A stretch of DNA of 64,000 bases from UBA1794 sp050946375 (GCA_050946375.1 JBMNUT010000012.1:28720-92719); one strand, 5' to 3'. Counted from the first letter of the stretch, positions 1-8,846 are shown. Numbers and translations: made by a program. Notes: generated from the letters alone by a model not told the origin.

Positions 1-1
1 A

Positions 2-1480
2 AAGCGTTTTAACGACACGTATCACAACGAGGCCGTCGTGGCCAAACTGGGAGTCACGGGCAAGTCCTGGGCCGACCGCCTGATGTTGGGCTTCACCTAC
101 TCGCACATGTATAAGGAAATCCAGACCGGTGTGCGCCAAAAGACCGTCTTCGGCGCGAAGCACCGCCGCGGCTATACGCTGATGCCCTCGCTGGAATACT
201 CGAAACGCGACCTCTTCCTGGACGGACTGGATGCGGTATTTACGGCCAACTACAACCGGAATGCCGTGACCAATATCGATACGGCTCGCGTGCGCTACAA
301 CTGGCGCGGAGAAACGGCGCCCAATAATTCGCCCGGCGAGCAGTCGTACCAGAATTCGCGGGCGGACAACGACAACTGGAATGCCACTCTGACGCTGAAC
401 TACCGCCTCGGCACGTGGCACCTCTTCACGTTCAGCAACACGTTCAATGCCTTCCGGCGAAACAATACTTCCTTTTTGGCCGCCGAGGAGCAGGAAGACG
501 CCATAGCCAAGGAGACGACGAAGAACATCGCCGGCCTTTCGTACCGACTGATGCCCTCGGAGCGCTGGAACGTATCGGTCTTCGGAAAATACTACCACCT
601 CTATGTGGCCGGTCCCATAGCGGAAACTTCCACGCAGAGCTCCTATGTCCGCACAAGCCGCTCGCTCAACAGCATGGGCTACGGCGCAACGGCCACTTAC
701 TTCCTGCTGCCCGGCCTGCAGGCCAAGTTCTCCTACGAAAAGGCCTACCGCCTGCCGACCACCGAGGAGATGTTTGGCGACGAAGACCTGGAGAGCGGCG
801 ACGTGACCATCGACCCGGAGAACAGCGACAACCTCAACTTCAACCTGAGTTACAGCCGCTCGTTCGGACGCCATGCCATCTATGCCGAGGGAAGCCTCAT
901 CTATCGCAACACAAAGGACTACATACAGCGCAACATCGTGGCCCTCGACGGCAACCGCGAAGCGGCGAGCTACACGAACTACGGCAAGGTGCTGACCAAG
1001 GGATACAGCCTCTCGCTGCGTTACGACCTCACCCGCTGGATAAGCCTGGGCGGCAATTATACGCAAATCGACGTGCGCGACAACGAAAAGTACCAGATCG
1101 GCAGCACGGGCGGCTCAGTGGCCAATCTGGCCTACAAGGCGCGCATGCCGAACGTGCCCTACCGTTTTGCCGATATGGACGTGAGCTTCTACTGGCCGGA
1201 CCTGGGGAAAGAAGGAAACCTGCTTACCCTGACCTACGAAGGGCAGTACACGCACAGTTTTTCCTACATGTCGGAAGTCATCGGCATGACCGACGGCGAA
1301 TACCTTGTGCCCGACCAGTTTGCGCACAACCTCTCGCTTTCGTACAGCCTGTGCCGCGGGCGCTACAATTTCTCCTTCGAGTGCCGTAACTTCACCAATG
1401 AGAAACTGTACGACAACTTCAGCCTTCAGAAGGCCGGCCGCGCCTTCTACGGCAAAGTCCGCGTATGCTTCGGCAACTGA
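2..1480 (+). CDS. TonB-dependent outer-membrane receptor, C-terminal part (XusA-like); cut by window edge
   Basis: The frame is open from base 2, so the true start lies before the window; a GTG at 38 is internal. About 490 residues of beta-barrel sequence are visible, with alternating aromatic and polar strands, a TonB-receptor-type motif (EKAYRLPTTEEMFGDEDL) and an end in ...GKVRVCFGN, the aromatic C-terminal strand needed for barrel assembly. Family role: active import of iron-siderophore or similar ligands across the outer membrane, powered by TonB. The next two genes encode a DUF4374 lipoprotein and a PepSY membrane protein. That order matches the xenosiderophore utilisation operon xusABC described in Bacteroides thetaiotaomicron, so a siderophore substrate is inferred. 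The plug domain and signal peptide cannot be seen. Confidence 0.9.
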   Translation, partial: KRFNDTYHNEAVVAKLGVTGKSWADRLMLGFTYSHMYKEIQTGVRQKTVFGAKHRRGYTLMPSLEYSKRDLFLDGLDAVFTANYNRNAVTNIDTARVRYNWRGETAPNNSPGEQSYQNSRADNDNWNATLTLNYRLGTWHLFTFSNTFNAFRRNNTSFLAAEEQEDAIAKETTKNIAGLSYRLMPSERWNVSVFGKYYHLYVAGPIAETSTQSSYVRTSRSLNSMGYGATATYFLLPGLQAKFSYEKAYRLPTTEEMFGDEDLESGDVTIDPENSDNLNFNLSYSRSFGRHAIYAEGSLIYRNTKDYIQRNIVALDGNREAASYTNYGKVLTKGYSLSLRYDLTRWISLGGNYTQIDVRDNEKYQIGSTGGSVANLAYKARMPNVPYRFADMDVSFYWPDLGKEGNLLTLTYEGQYTHSFSYMSEVIGMTDGEYLVPDQFAHNLSLSYSLCRGRYNFSFECRNFTNEKLYDNFSLQKAGRAFYGKVRVCFGN

Positions 1481-1498
1481 CCGCCGCATGACGGCCCG

Positions 1499-1560
1499 AA
1501 AAGTGCCGGCACTTTTGACTGAAAGCGCTGCCGCTTTTTGGAAAAAGATACAACACTTTT
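1499..1560. repeat. palindromic ~22-bp repeat units, three in a row
   Basis: The gap between the receptor and lipoprotein genes is mostly filled by this element. It starts with the perfect 18-bp palindrome AAAAGTGCCGGCACTTTT (1499-1516), followed by two diverged units ending at 1560. It is the cleanest copy of a family found at many places in the window. Because it sits inside a probable operon, the hairpin could affect the receptor/lipoprotein transcript ratio (inference). Confidence 0.7.
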
Positions 1561-1594
1561 ATCTCATACATTCACCTCAAAATTCCAAAAGACA

Positions 1595-3016
1595 ATGAAG
1601 AAAACCTTTTTTTACCTCATGATGTGTTCGCTGGTAGGCGGCTCTTTCCTGGCTTCCTGCTCGGACGACGACAGCAATCCCTCTGTTACTCCGCCTGCTG
1701 GCGGCGGCACAGGCTCGGGCGACTCTACGCGCTACGTGATAGCGGCTACTACGCAGGCTTCCGGAACGGAGACCAATGTGCTCCTTCTCGCCAACAGTCT
1801 GGACAGCGGCGTGGTAACCTCGGTGAATAACGGCTTGCAGAACGACGGCGCGGCATACTGGGCTTTCAACCAGGGGAAGTACCTCTACGGGCTGAGCTAC
1901 CATCAGGGTTCGGCCGGAACGACGCAGTCTTTCTACCTCAACACGGCCTTCAATCTGGTGCGCCGCCCCATGGAGTACGAAGTGAGCCGCTTCACCACTT
2001 GGGGAAACTATGACAACTACATCATGACCACCTCTACGGGCGACGGCCAGCTCCCTGCCGATGAGAACGGATACATCCCGCAGTCCATTCTGATTTCCTA
2101 CCTGAATGTGGATGCGCAGACGCATACTGTCAACTCGACCGCCGACGAGGCTTACCGCGCCGAGAACTACCTTGGAACGGGCGAGTACGTGACTTTGGCC
2201 GGACTGGAGCAAGTGGGCGAGAAGATATACAGTGTGGCCGTCCCCATGGGCCTGAGCCAATACGGCACGAAGTACGACGGCGGCCGCTGGGTACGGGCAG
2301 GCTTCGAAGACCTGATCAAGACGGAATCCGGCGGACAGGGCAGCTCCGGTTATGAAAAAGACGAGCTGCAGTGGACGCAATACCCCGACTCTTGCCACAT
2401 CGTCATCTTCGACGACCAGACGCTCATGGCTAAGAAAATCCTGCGTACCGACAAGATCAGTTACGCCTGCGGCCGCAACCGTTCGCAATACTACCAGATG
2501 ATTTGGAAAGCCGACGACGGCTATGTGTACGTTTTCTCGCCCAGCTACGCCAAGCAGATGAGCGATTCGCGCCAGCAGACTACGCTCCCCGCCGGAGTCA
2601 TCCGCATCAATACGGCCACCGAGGAGATAGATGCCAATTATTACTGCAACCTTGAGGAACAATCCGGCGGCCGTTCGTTCCTGCGCTCCTGGTATGTAGG
2701 CGGAAAGTACTTCCTCTTGCTCATGTATAACATGCCCTTCCCCGCATCGACCAGCGACGGACTGGCTGCAAACGGGCTCGCAATTTACGACGCGGAAGCC
2801 CGAAAACTGACAAGCGTTACCGGTTTGCCCTCGTCGGTTTCCTCCTTGGGCGGAACGGCCTATATGGAGAACGGCATAGCTTACGTGGCTGTTACGACAA
2901 CCGACGGCTATCCGGCCATCTACCGCATAGACCCCGCTACGGCTGCGGCTACTAAAGGCCTGACAATCCAAGCCACCAGCCTTGACGGCGTAGGGAAACT
3001 GAGCGTAGTGCGGTAA
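1595..3016 (+). CDS. DUF4374 surface lipoprotein (XusB-like siderophore-binding protein)
   Basis: 473 residues. The ATG at 1595 is chosen because it gives a clean lipoprotein signal: a lysine start, a hydrophobic stretch, lipobox LASC with Cys22, then SDDD. Acidic residues right after the cysteine are typical of Bacteroidetes lipoproteins sent to the cell surface. The rest reads as a beta-propeller-like DUF4374 protein with repeated Gly/Tyr/Asp-rich strands. In B. thetaiotaomicron the DUF4374 protein XusB binds ferric enterobactin at the surface and hands it to the receptor; the same role is inferred here from family and gene order. It lies 114 nt after the receptor gene, with a palindromic repeat in the gap. 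Confidence 0.85.
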   Translation: MKKTFFYLMMCSLVGGSFLASCSDDDSNPSVTPPAGGGTGSGDSTRYVIAATTQASGTETNVLLLANSLDSGVVTSVNNGLQNDGAAYWAFNQGKYLYGLSYHQGSAGTTQSFYLNTAFNLVRRPMEYEVSRFTTWGNYDNYIMTTSTGDGQLPADENGYIPQSILISYLNVDAQTHTVNSTADEAYRAENYLGTGEYVTLAGLEQVGEKIYSVAVPMGLSQYGTKYDGGRWVRAGFEDLIKTESGGQGSSGYEKDELQWTQYPDSCHIVIFDDQTLMAKKILRTDKISYACGRNRSQYYQMIWKADDGYVYVFSPSYAKQMSDSRQQTTLPAGVIRINTATEEIDANYYCNLEEQSGGRSFLRSWYVGGKYFLLLMYNMPFPASTSDGLAANGLAIYDAEARKLTSVTGLPSSVSSLGGTAYMENGIAYVAVTTTDGYPAIYRIDPATAAATKGLTIQATSLDGVGKLSVVR

Positions 3017-3102
3017 TACTTGTAGCATTTTTCCCATAACCCATATTGGAGAGACGCCGCCCCTTTGACCCCGGAGGCCGGCGTCCCTCTCATTTAAAAA
3101 CC

Positions 3103-4290
3103 ATGCTTTCTATGAAAAAGATATTCCTAAAGATTCATCTCTGGCTCTCCGTTCCGTTCGGTATTGTGCTCTTTCTGATTTGTTTCTCGGGCGCCATGCT
3201 GGTTTTCGAGGAAGAGATAACCGAATTGGTGCAGCACGACCGTTACCATGTGGAGCAACCGTCTGCCGGGGCACAGCCTCTTCCGCTGGGGAAGATAGCC
3301 CGCATGGTCGAGGAGGGGCAGGCCGATGGCGCGACGGTGCGGGGGATTACCGTATTTCCCGACCCGGAACGGGCTTACCAGGTGTCGCTTTCCAACTCGG
3401 GCCGCGGCTATCTTTTGGTCGACCCCTATACGGGCGAGGTAAAGGGGCAGTCCGAACGGTTGGCGTTCTTCCAGTTTATGTTCCGCATGCACCGCTGGCT
3501 GCTCGACAGCCGCCCCACGGGCGAGGACGGGGCTATCTTCTGGGGAAAGAAAATCGTGGGAGTTTCCACGTTAGTCTTTCTGGTCATCCTGATTACCGGC
3601 ATCGTGGTATGGTGGCCGCGCACGGTGAAAGCCTTGAAAAACAGCCTGAAGCTGTTCGTAGGGCAGGGCAAGTTCCGCTTTTGGCACAGCCTGCATGTGG
3701 CCGGTGGCATGTATGCCTTGCTGTTCCTGCTGCTCATGGCGCTGACGGGCCTGACCTGGTCGTTCCCTTGGTATAGCCGCGCGTTCTATGCCCTCTGCGG
3801 TGCGGACGCGAGCCAGACGGGCTCTCACGGCTCTGCGGGCAGGTCTTCGCATGGCGGCTCGGGTGGAAACCGGGAGGGTGCCGGTGCCCGTCCCGAAGGC
3901 CGGCAGCGCTCTGCGGGTACGGACTTCTCCCGCTGGCAGGAAGTCTACGACCGGTTGGCCGCTACGCAGCCGCGCAACCTGAAAATACAGGTGGCCGACG
4001 GCACGGCCACGGTATCGAATAACCGCTGGGGCAATATGCGTGGTTCGGACCGCTACAGCTTCGACCCGAAGAGTGGCGAGATTCTGAGTGCGACGCTCTA
4101 TCGCGACGGGCAGAAGTCGGGTAAGATACGCGGATGGATTTACTCGCTTCACGTCGGTAGCTGGGGTGGGCTGCTCACCCGCATTCTGGCTTTCCTCGCA
4201 GCCCTGCTGGGCGCCAGCCTGCCGCTTACGGGCTATTACCTCTGGATACGGCGTCTTTGGCGCAAGCGTAAGGCGGCCACGACGGCATAG
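3103..4290 (+). CDS. PepSY-associated transmembrane protein (XusC-like, putative siderophore-iron reductase)
   Basis: 395 residues from ATG 3103 (an ATG at 3112 is equally possible; an upstream TTG would extend the frame with polar, unlikely sequence). Four hydrophobic helices are visible: residues about 12-30, about 165-185, about 200-225 and near the C terminus before the positively charged tail LRRLWRKRK-like. The PepSY region lies between helices 1 and 2. His residues sit next to helices (FRMHRW, FWHSLHVAGG, YSLHVGSWGG), as in the FoxB/PiuB group thought to bind heme and reduce ferric siderophore. Between helices 3 and 4 is a low-complexity Gly/Ser/His/Arg loop (about residues 242-285). 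Third gene of the xus-like operon. Confidence 0.85.
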   Translation: MLSMKKIFLKIHLWLSVPFGIVLFLICFSGAMLVFEEEITELVQHDRYHVEQPSAGAQPLPLGKIARMVEEGQADGATVRGITVFPDPERAYQVSLSNSGRGYLLVDPYTGEVKGQSERLAFFQFMFRMHRWLLDSRPTGEDGAIFWGKKIVGVSTLVFLVILITGIVVWWPRTVKALKNSLKLFVGQGKFRFWHSLHVAGGMYALLFLLLMALTGLTWSFPWYSRAFYALCGADASQTGSHGSAGRSSHGGSGGNREGAGARPEGRQRSAGTDFSRWQEVYDRLAATQPRNLKIQVADGTATVSNNRWGNMRGSDRYSFDPKSGEILSATLYRDGQKSGKIRGWIYSLHVGSWGGLLTRILAFLAALLGASLPLTGYYLWIRRLWRKRKAATTA

Positions 4291-4312
4291 GCCTCGCCGT
4301 TCATCTTTTATG

Positions 4313-4355
4313 AAGCCCCGGTCCGGACGAAAAGTTCCGGATGCCGGGGCTTTTT
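4313..4355 (+). terminator. rho-independent terminator after the xus-like operon
   Basis: A GC-rich stem (AAGCCCCGG pairing with GCCGGGGCT, extended inside by CCGGA/TCCGG) is followed by TTTTT at 4351-4355, 23 nt after the stop codon of the PepSY gene. Confidence 0.85.
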
Positions 4356-4393
4356 CGTGCAGGGGGATGAGTTGCCGTGCCCTGGGCGTTTGC

Positions 4394-4535
4394 CAAAAAG
4401 CCTTGCTCCTTTTCGGGAAAAGTCTTGCAGGTTTTACGGAAAAGTCCTGCATGTTTTCGGGCGAAGCCTCCGGGCTTTTTCCGGTTTCTTCTGGGGCATG
4501 GCGACGCTTGGCACATGGGTATCGGCAGCGGGCGG
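4394..4535. repeat. 142-bp direct repeat, copy 1, made of palindromic ~22-bp units
   Basis: Matches 5510-5651 at a constant offset of 1,116 bases with about five mismatches. The first ~90 bases are four tandem ~22-bp units of the AAAAGTCnTGCnnnTTTTCGGG type; the remainder (gcatggcgacg...ggcagcgggcgg) is unique to these two copies. Together the copies bracket the methyltransferase gene. Short open frames here are artefacts of the repeat. Confidence 0.85.
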
Positions 4536-4591
4536 AAGGGGAAAAGCCTAAAAATACATCGCTTTGTGCGCATCGTAGGAGAGAAATTCTT

Positions 4592-4599
4592 TAAATTTG
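4592..4599 (+). promoter_or_regulatory. possible -7 box for the methyltransferase gene
   Basis: TAAATTTG fits the Bacteroidetes -7 consensus TAnnTTTG and lies 125 nt before the methyltransferase start. No well-spaced TTTG is seen upstream (the nearest is 25 nt away), so this is tentative. A similar TAATTTTG sits at 5709-5716 after the second repeat copy. Confidence 0.35.
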
Positions 4600-4723
4600 C
4601 CTGTCGTTTTATTCAAAAGCCTGTTGATTTTTATTAAAGGAACAGACCGCTTTCTCCGGCAAAGTGCCAGCCTTGCGGCAAGCAGGGAGGGCGGAAATGT
4701 GAAAAAATATAGGGAGCTGACGT

Positions 4724-5479
4724 ATGAATATAGAATGGGATGCCGGCCGTTATGGGGCGGATTTTGGTTTTGTGGCTCAGTACGGGCAGGCTGTCGCCGC
4801 CTTGATTGATGCACCGGCAGGTAGCCGTGTGGTAGACCTTGGGTGTGGAAACGGGACGCTCACTGCGCAACTTGCGGAGCGGGGCTACCGGGTGACGGGC
4901 ATTGATGCCTCACCCGAGCTGTTGGAGCAGGCGCGGAAACATTATCCCGGACTGGCTTTTGCTGAAGCCGATGCTACCGATTTCAGACTGGCGGAGCCGG
5001 TCGACGTGGTGTTCAGCAACGCGGTGTTTCATTGGATTGACGATAACCGGCAGGACGACTTGCTTCGGTGCGTCTGTGCTGCGCTTCGCCCGGGAGGTAT
5101 GCTGGTGTGCGAGTTCGGCGGTTATGGCAACAATGCGCTTATACATGCTGCGCTTCGCGATGCTTTCGCCCGTCATGGACGGGAGTATGTCATGCCCTTT
5201 TACTTCCCTACGATAGGTGAATATGCCCCGCGCCTGGAGCGTAGTGGTCTGTGCGTGTGCTTCGCCCGCCTTTATGACCGCATGACCGAACTCGTGGGCG
5301 ACGACGGGTTGGCTGACTGGATACGTATGTTTGTCAAGCATCCCTTCGTGGGTATCGGGGTGGAGGAGACGGATGACATCATCCGGCAGGCCGTTGCGCA
5401 ACTGAAGGACCGGCTCTTTCGGGCAGGCAAGTGGTATGCTGACTATGTCCGTATTCAGTTTAAGGCGGTTAAGGTATGA
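4724..5479 (+). CDS. class I SAM-dependent methyltransferase
   Basis: 251 residues. Motif I is VVDLGCGNGTL near residues 35-45, followed by the acidic end of strand beta-2 (GIDASPELLEQA) and a motif resembling the methyltransferase-11/trans-aconitate methyltransferase group (VVFSNAVFHWIDD, then LRPGGMLVCEFGG). It transfers a methyl group from SAM to an unknown substrate. It stands alone: the preceding operon ends at a terminator and the following gene has its own upstream region. The flanking 142-bp direct repeats suggest that the gene arrived with, or was bracketed by, a duplication. Confidence 0.85.
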   Translation: MNIEWDAGRYGADFGFVAQYGQAVAALIDAPAGSRVVDLGCGNGTLTAQLAERGYRVTGIDASPELLEQARKHYPGLAFAEADATDFRLAEPVDVVFSNAVFHWIDDNRQDDLLRCVCAALRPGGMLVCEFGGYGNNALIHAALRDAFARHGREYVMPFYFPTIGEYAPRLERSGLCVCFARLYDRMTELVGDDGLADWIRMFVKHPFVGIGVEETDDIIRQAVAQLKDRLFRAGKWYADYVRIQFKAVKV

Positions 5480-5509
5480 GCCAATGGAGGATACTTCGTA
5501 GTCAGTGAG

Positions 5510-5651
5510 CAAAAAGCCTTGCTCCTTTTCGGGAAAAGTCTTGCAGGTTTTACGGAAAAGTCCTGCATGTTTTCGGGCGAAGCCTCCGGGCTTTTTCCGG
5601 TTTCTTCTGCGGCATGGCGACGCCCGGCGCAGGGGTATCGGCAGCGGGCGG
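5510..5651. repeat. 142-bp direct repeat, copy 2
   Basis: Second copy of the element at 4394-4535 (about five substitutions, no gaps). It starts 30 nt after the methyltransferase stop codon. The bases after it also keep weak similarity to those after copy 1 (taaaaat, tgtgcg, gagaaat, then a TAnnTTTG box), so the ancestral duplication probably reached into the promoter region. Confidence 0.85.
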
Positions 5652-5708
5652 CTGATAAAGATAGGTAAAAATCCATAGCCCCATGTGCGTTATGTGGGGA
5701 GAAATCCC

Positions 5709-5716
5709 TAATTTTG
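5709..5716 (+). promoter_or_regulatory. possible -7 box for the penicillin-binding protein gene
   Basis: TAATTTTG fits TAnnTTTG and lies 38 nt upstream of the proposed TTG start at 5754. No clear -33 box is visible. Confidence 0.4.
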
Positions 5717-5753
5717 CGGCATTAGACTATAAAAAAGATAAGTTATTTGCCCC

Positions 5754-8111
5754 TTGGAAACAACTGAATCTCGTCGGCGAAGCCCGGCTTTCATCCGTCA
5801 TTTCGTCTGGTTTGTCTGGATTCTCTTCTTCTTATTGCTGGCGCTCTGTGCCCTTTTGTTCACGGCCATAGCGAAAGGCTGGATTGGTTACATGCCTCCG
5901 GTCGAAGAGCTGCAAAACCCGCAGTATAAATTTGCCTCGGAAGTCATCTCTGCCGACAACAAAGTGCTCGGAACCTACTCGCTCAGTAAGGAGAACCGCG
6001 TCTATGTCGGTTATGACGAGCTGCCCGAGGCGCTCGTCCAGGCCCTGATTGCCACGGAGGACATCCGCTTCTACGACCATTCGGGCATTGATTTCCGCTC
6101 TCTGGCGCGTGCTGTCATCAAGCGCGGCGTGCTTCACCAGAAAAACGCGGGCGGAGGCAGCACCATCACCCAGCAGCTTTCCAAACAGCTTTACTCCCCG
6201 CCCGCAGACAGCTACACCGAACGGCTGTTGCAGAAGCCCATTGAGTGGGTAATTGCCGTGAAATTGGAGCGTTTCTATACGAAGCCTGAGATAATCACCC
6301 TTTATCTGAACAAATACGACTGGGGTTACAGCGCGGTGGGCATACGCAATGCCGCAATGACTTACTTCGGCAAGGAACCGAAGGACCTGAAAATTGAAGA
6401 GGCGGCCACTCTTATCGGAATGTGCCAGAACTCTTCGCTGTTTAACCCTGTCCGTCGCAACGAACTCACGCAGAAACGCCGCAATGTGGTGCTCGCCCAG
6501 ATGGAAAAGGCGGGCTATCTGACCACTGCGCAGAGCGATTCTCTGCAGCGCATACCGCTCAGTCTGAATTTCCGCCCCGTCACCCACAAAGACGGGTTGG
6601 CCACTTACTTCCGCGAATACCTGCGTATGATTATGACGGCCAAGAAACCGGAGCGCGAGCACTATGCTTCGTGGCAAGACCAGAACTACTACGAGGACTC
6701 GCTGGCGTGGGAAACCAACCCGCTCTACGGTTGGTGTGCCAAAAACACGAAGCGCAATGGCGATAACTACAACCTCTATACCGACGGACTGAAGATACAT
6801 ACGACCATTGACTCGCGTATGCAGCAATATGCCGAGAACGCGGTGAAGACGCACCTTGGCGGATATTTGCAACCGCTCTTCGACCGTGAACAGAAAGGCA
6901 AGAAACTTGCGCCTTATACCAACCTGACGGCCGCGCAGGTGGAGGAGGCTCTGGAGCGTTCCATGCGGCAGAGTGACCGCTACCGGCGCATGAAAAAGGC
7001 CGGATTCGACGAGGCGGAGATACGTAACTTCTTCGATACGCACGAGGAACCGATGTCGGTTTTCACCTGGAACGGCGTGCGCGACACGACGCTCACGCCG
7101 ATGGATTCCGTACGTTACTACAAGCGCTTCCTGCGCGTGGGCATGCTTTCGATGGATCCCCTTACCGGAGCGGTACGCGCCTATGTGGGCGGGCCTAATT
7201 ATGCTTTCTTCCAGTACGATATGGCGATGCGCGGGCGTCGGCAAGTGGGCTCGACCATGAAGCCTTTCGTCTATTCGCTGGCTATGGAGCACGGCATGAC
7301 TCCTTGCGACCAGGTGCTGTGTAAACCTTATACCATTGGCGACTGGACGCCGCGCAACGCCTCTTCGGCCCGTTTGGGAGAATATGTTACGCTGAGATGG
7401 GGGCTTTCGCAGTCGAACAACTGGATTACTGCCTATCTGATGACGCGCCTCAGTCCTTTTGAACTGGTGAATATGGTGCATTCCTTCGGCGTAGTCAACC
7501 GCAATCTTTACCCGAGTGCGGCTTTGAGCTTGGGACCTTGCGAAATATCGGTGGCTGAAATGGCGAGTGCCTATACGGTTTTTGCCAATAGAGGACTGCG
7601 TTGTGCTCCGCTCCTGGTGACGGAAATCGAGGATGCCTCGGGTAATATCGTGGCGCGCTTTACCCCGCAGCAGAGCGAGGTGCTCAGCGCACAGAGCGCA
7701 CAGAACATGCTTTCCATGCTGGTGGCCGTGATAAACGAAGGTACGGGACGCCGCGTGCGTCGCTATACGCAGTGCCAGGCCGGCGGTAAGACGGGTACTT
7801 CGCAAAATCACTCCGACGGTTGGTTTGTGGGCTTCACGCCCTCCTTGGTAACGGCTTGCTGGGTGGGCGGTGAAGACCGCGACATTCACTTCCGTTCGAT
7901 GGCTATGGGGCAGGGTGCTTCGATGGCGCTTCCGTTGTGGGGGCTCTACATGAAGCAGGTCTTTGCCGATGAGACTTTGCCGTATCGGGAGGATGAGACT
8001 TTCCCGACGGGCATACAAAGCATTTGCCCGAGCGACTCCGTTGTGGAAGAACTGCCGCTGGGCATTGATAATTTCCCTGCAGATGCGGACGAAATCATTA
8101 TAGAAAACTGA
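5754..8111 (+). CDS. class A penicillin-binding protein (GT51 glycosyltransferase plus transpeptidase)
   Basis: 785 residues, bifunctional peptidoglycan synthase of the PBP1A type. A membrane anchor lies at residues about 15-42, the GT51 domain follows with ATEDIRFYDHSGID (catalytic Glu) and GGGSTITQQLSKQL, and then the transpeptidase domain with S500-T-M-K503 (nucleophile Ser), SNN at 554-556 and K679-T-G. The start is a TTG at 5754: an in-frame stop lies at 5739 and the first in-frame ATG is beyond the membrane anchor, so TTG is the best choice. The C-terminal tail is acidic. It acts at the outer face of the inner membrane during wall growth. Confidence 0.92.
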   Translation: METTESRRRSPAFIRHFVWFVWILFFLLLALCALLFTAIAKGWIGYMPPVEELQNPQYKFASEVISADNKVLGTYSLSKENRVYVGYDELPEALVQALIATEDIRFYDHSGIDFRSLARAVIKRGVLHQKNAGGGSTITQQLSKQLYSPPADSYTERLLQKPIEWVIAVKLERFYTKPEIITLYLNKYDWGYSAVGIRNAAMTYFGKEPKDLKIEEAATLIGMCQNSSLFNPVRRNELTQKRRNVVLAQMEKAGYLTTAQSDSLQRIPLSLNFRPVTHKDGLATYFREYLRMIMTAKKPEREHYASWQDQNYYEDSLAWETNPLYGWCAKNTKRNGDNYNLYTDGLKIHTTIDSRMQQYAENAVKTHLGGYLQPLFDREQKGKKLAPYTNLTAAQVEEALERSMRQSDRYRRMKKAGFDEAEIRNFFDTHEEPMSVFTWNGVRDTTLTPMDSVRYYKRFLRVGMLSMDPLTGAVRAYVGGPNYAFFQYDMAMRGRRQVGSTMKPFVYSLAMEHGMTPCDQVLCKPYTIGDWTPRNASSARLGEYVTLRWGLSQSNNWITAYLMTRLSPFELVNMVHSFGVVNRNLYPSAALSLGPCEISVAEMASAYTVFANRGLRCAPLLVTEIEDASGNIVARFTPQQSEVLSAQSAQNMLSMLVAVINEGTGRRVRRYTQCQAGGKTGTSQNHSDGWFVGFTPSLVTACWVGGEDRDIHFRSMAMGQGASMALPLWGLYMKQVFADETLPYREDETFPTGIQSICPSDSVVEELPLGIDNFPADADEIIIEN

Positions 8112-8170
8112 CGGGTGACTGCGTAACCTTGCGTAAGCATTGCCTGCGTTTTCGCCCGTTTCCTGTTCCC

Positions 8171-8196
8171 GTCCCGCTTGGATATCCAAGCGGGAC
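8171..8196 (+). terminator. 26-bp perfect palindrome after the PBP gene
   Basis: GTCCCGCTTGGAT and its exact reverse complement meet without a spacer at GATATC and are followed by a T-rich stretch. It lies 60 nt after the stop codon and probably acts as a terminator. Confidence 0.65.
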
Positions 8197-8301
8197 GTTG
8201 TTTTCTTGCCCTTGTTTTTCTGTCCTCTGCCTGGTCTTGCTTAAGACTTTGCATGCGGTTGTCCGGCTTCGTATTGATGTTTCCAAAGAAATGCTAATCA
8301 G

Positions 8302-8421
8302 CTTTTTCGGTCGGTTGTGCAGGATTTGTTCGAAAACGGACGTAGGGATGTGGGAAAAGATGCAAGACTTTTTCCGGAAAGATGCGTGATTATCCTCGAA
8401 AAGTGGCAGGGCTTTTTACGT
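8302..8421. repeat. run of degenerate palindromic ~22-bp units
   Basis: Four to five diverged units of the AAAAGTnCnGCnnCTTTT family, for example AAAAGATGCAAGACTTTTTC and AAAAGTGGCAGGGCTTTTTA. They lie in the 527-nt gap between the PBP gene and the tRNA genes. No gene is seen in that gap. Confidence 0.6.
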
Positions 8422-8638
8422 AAACCCATTCCTGCTCCGCAATCGGTGTGCGGTACTTTGAGCAAACTGCACAACGATTTTTCTGAAAGTCAGGAGAATA
8501 CTTTCAGAATACAGACGTGTGTTCCTTTGAAAAGATGGAAAGGAAACTAAAAACAGCGTGAGCGAAAAAATAGAATGGAATAGGAGTGGGAATGCTGCTA
8601 ACCTGCAGCGAAATGATGAATCTATGCTCTTCAGCAAG

Positions 8639-8712
8639 TGATCGCGACAGGATTCAAACCTGTAACCTTCTGATCCGTAGTCAGATGCTCTATTCAGTTG
8701 AGCTACGCGACC
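8639..8712 (-). tRNA. tRNA-Arg (anticodon ACG), second copy in transcription order
   Basis: Read on the minus strand, 74 nt fold as a tRNA: acceptor GGTCGCG pairing with CGCGATC, D-arm AGCTCAACTGAATAGAGC, anticodon stem TCTGA/TCAGA with loop CTACGGA (anticodon ACG), and T-arm with GGTTTGAATCC. The discriminator base is A and CCA is not encoded. Identical to the copy at 8750-8823. Confidence 0.95.
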
Positions 8713-8749
8713 TCCATATTTGTTATGAATGTCAGAAGCCTTTGAAGAG

Positions 8750-8823
8750 TGATCGCGACAGGATTCAAACCTGTAACCTTCTGATCCGTAGTCAGATGCT
8801 CTATTCAGTTGAGCTACGCGACC
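8750..8823 (-). tRNA. tRNA-Arg (anticodon ACG), first copy in transcription order
   Basis: Identical in sequence to the tRNA at 8639-8712, exactly 111 nt away. Same cloverleaf, anticodon ACG (reads CGU, and CGC/CGA if A34 is converted to inosine). CCA is not encoded. The 37-nt spacer between the copies is unrelated to the tRNA, so the two are probably co-transcribed and processed. Confidence 0.95.
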
Positions 8824-8846
8824 GTCTCTTTTTGCTTTAACGGCTG

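Noticed and set aside
4301..4637. Several short open frames in the 142-bp repeat (also near 5455-5676)
   Set aside because: They exist only because of the palindromic repeat sequence and occur in several frames with similar lengths on both strands.
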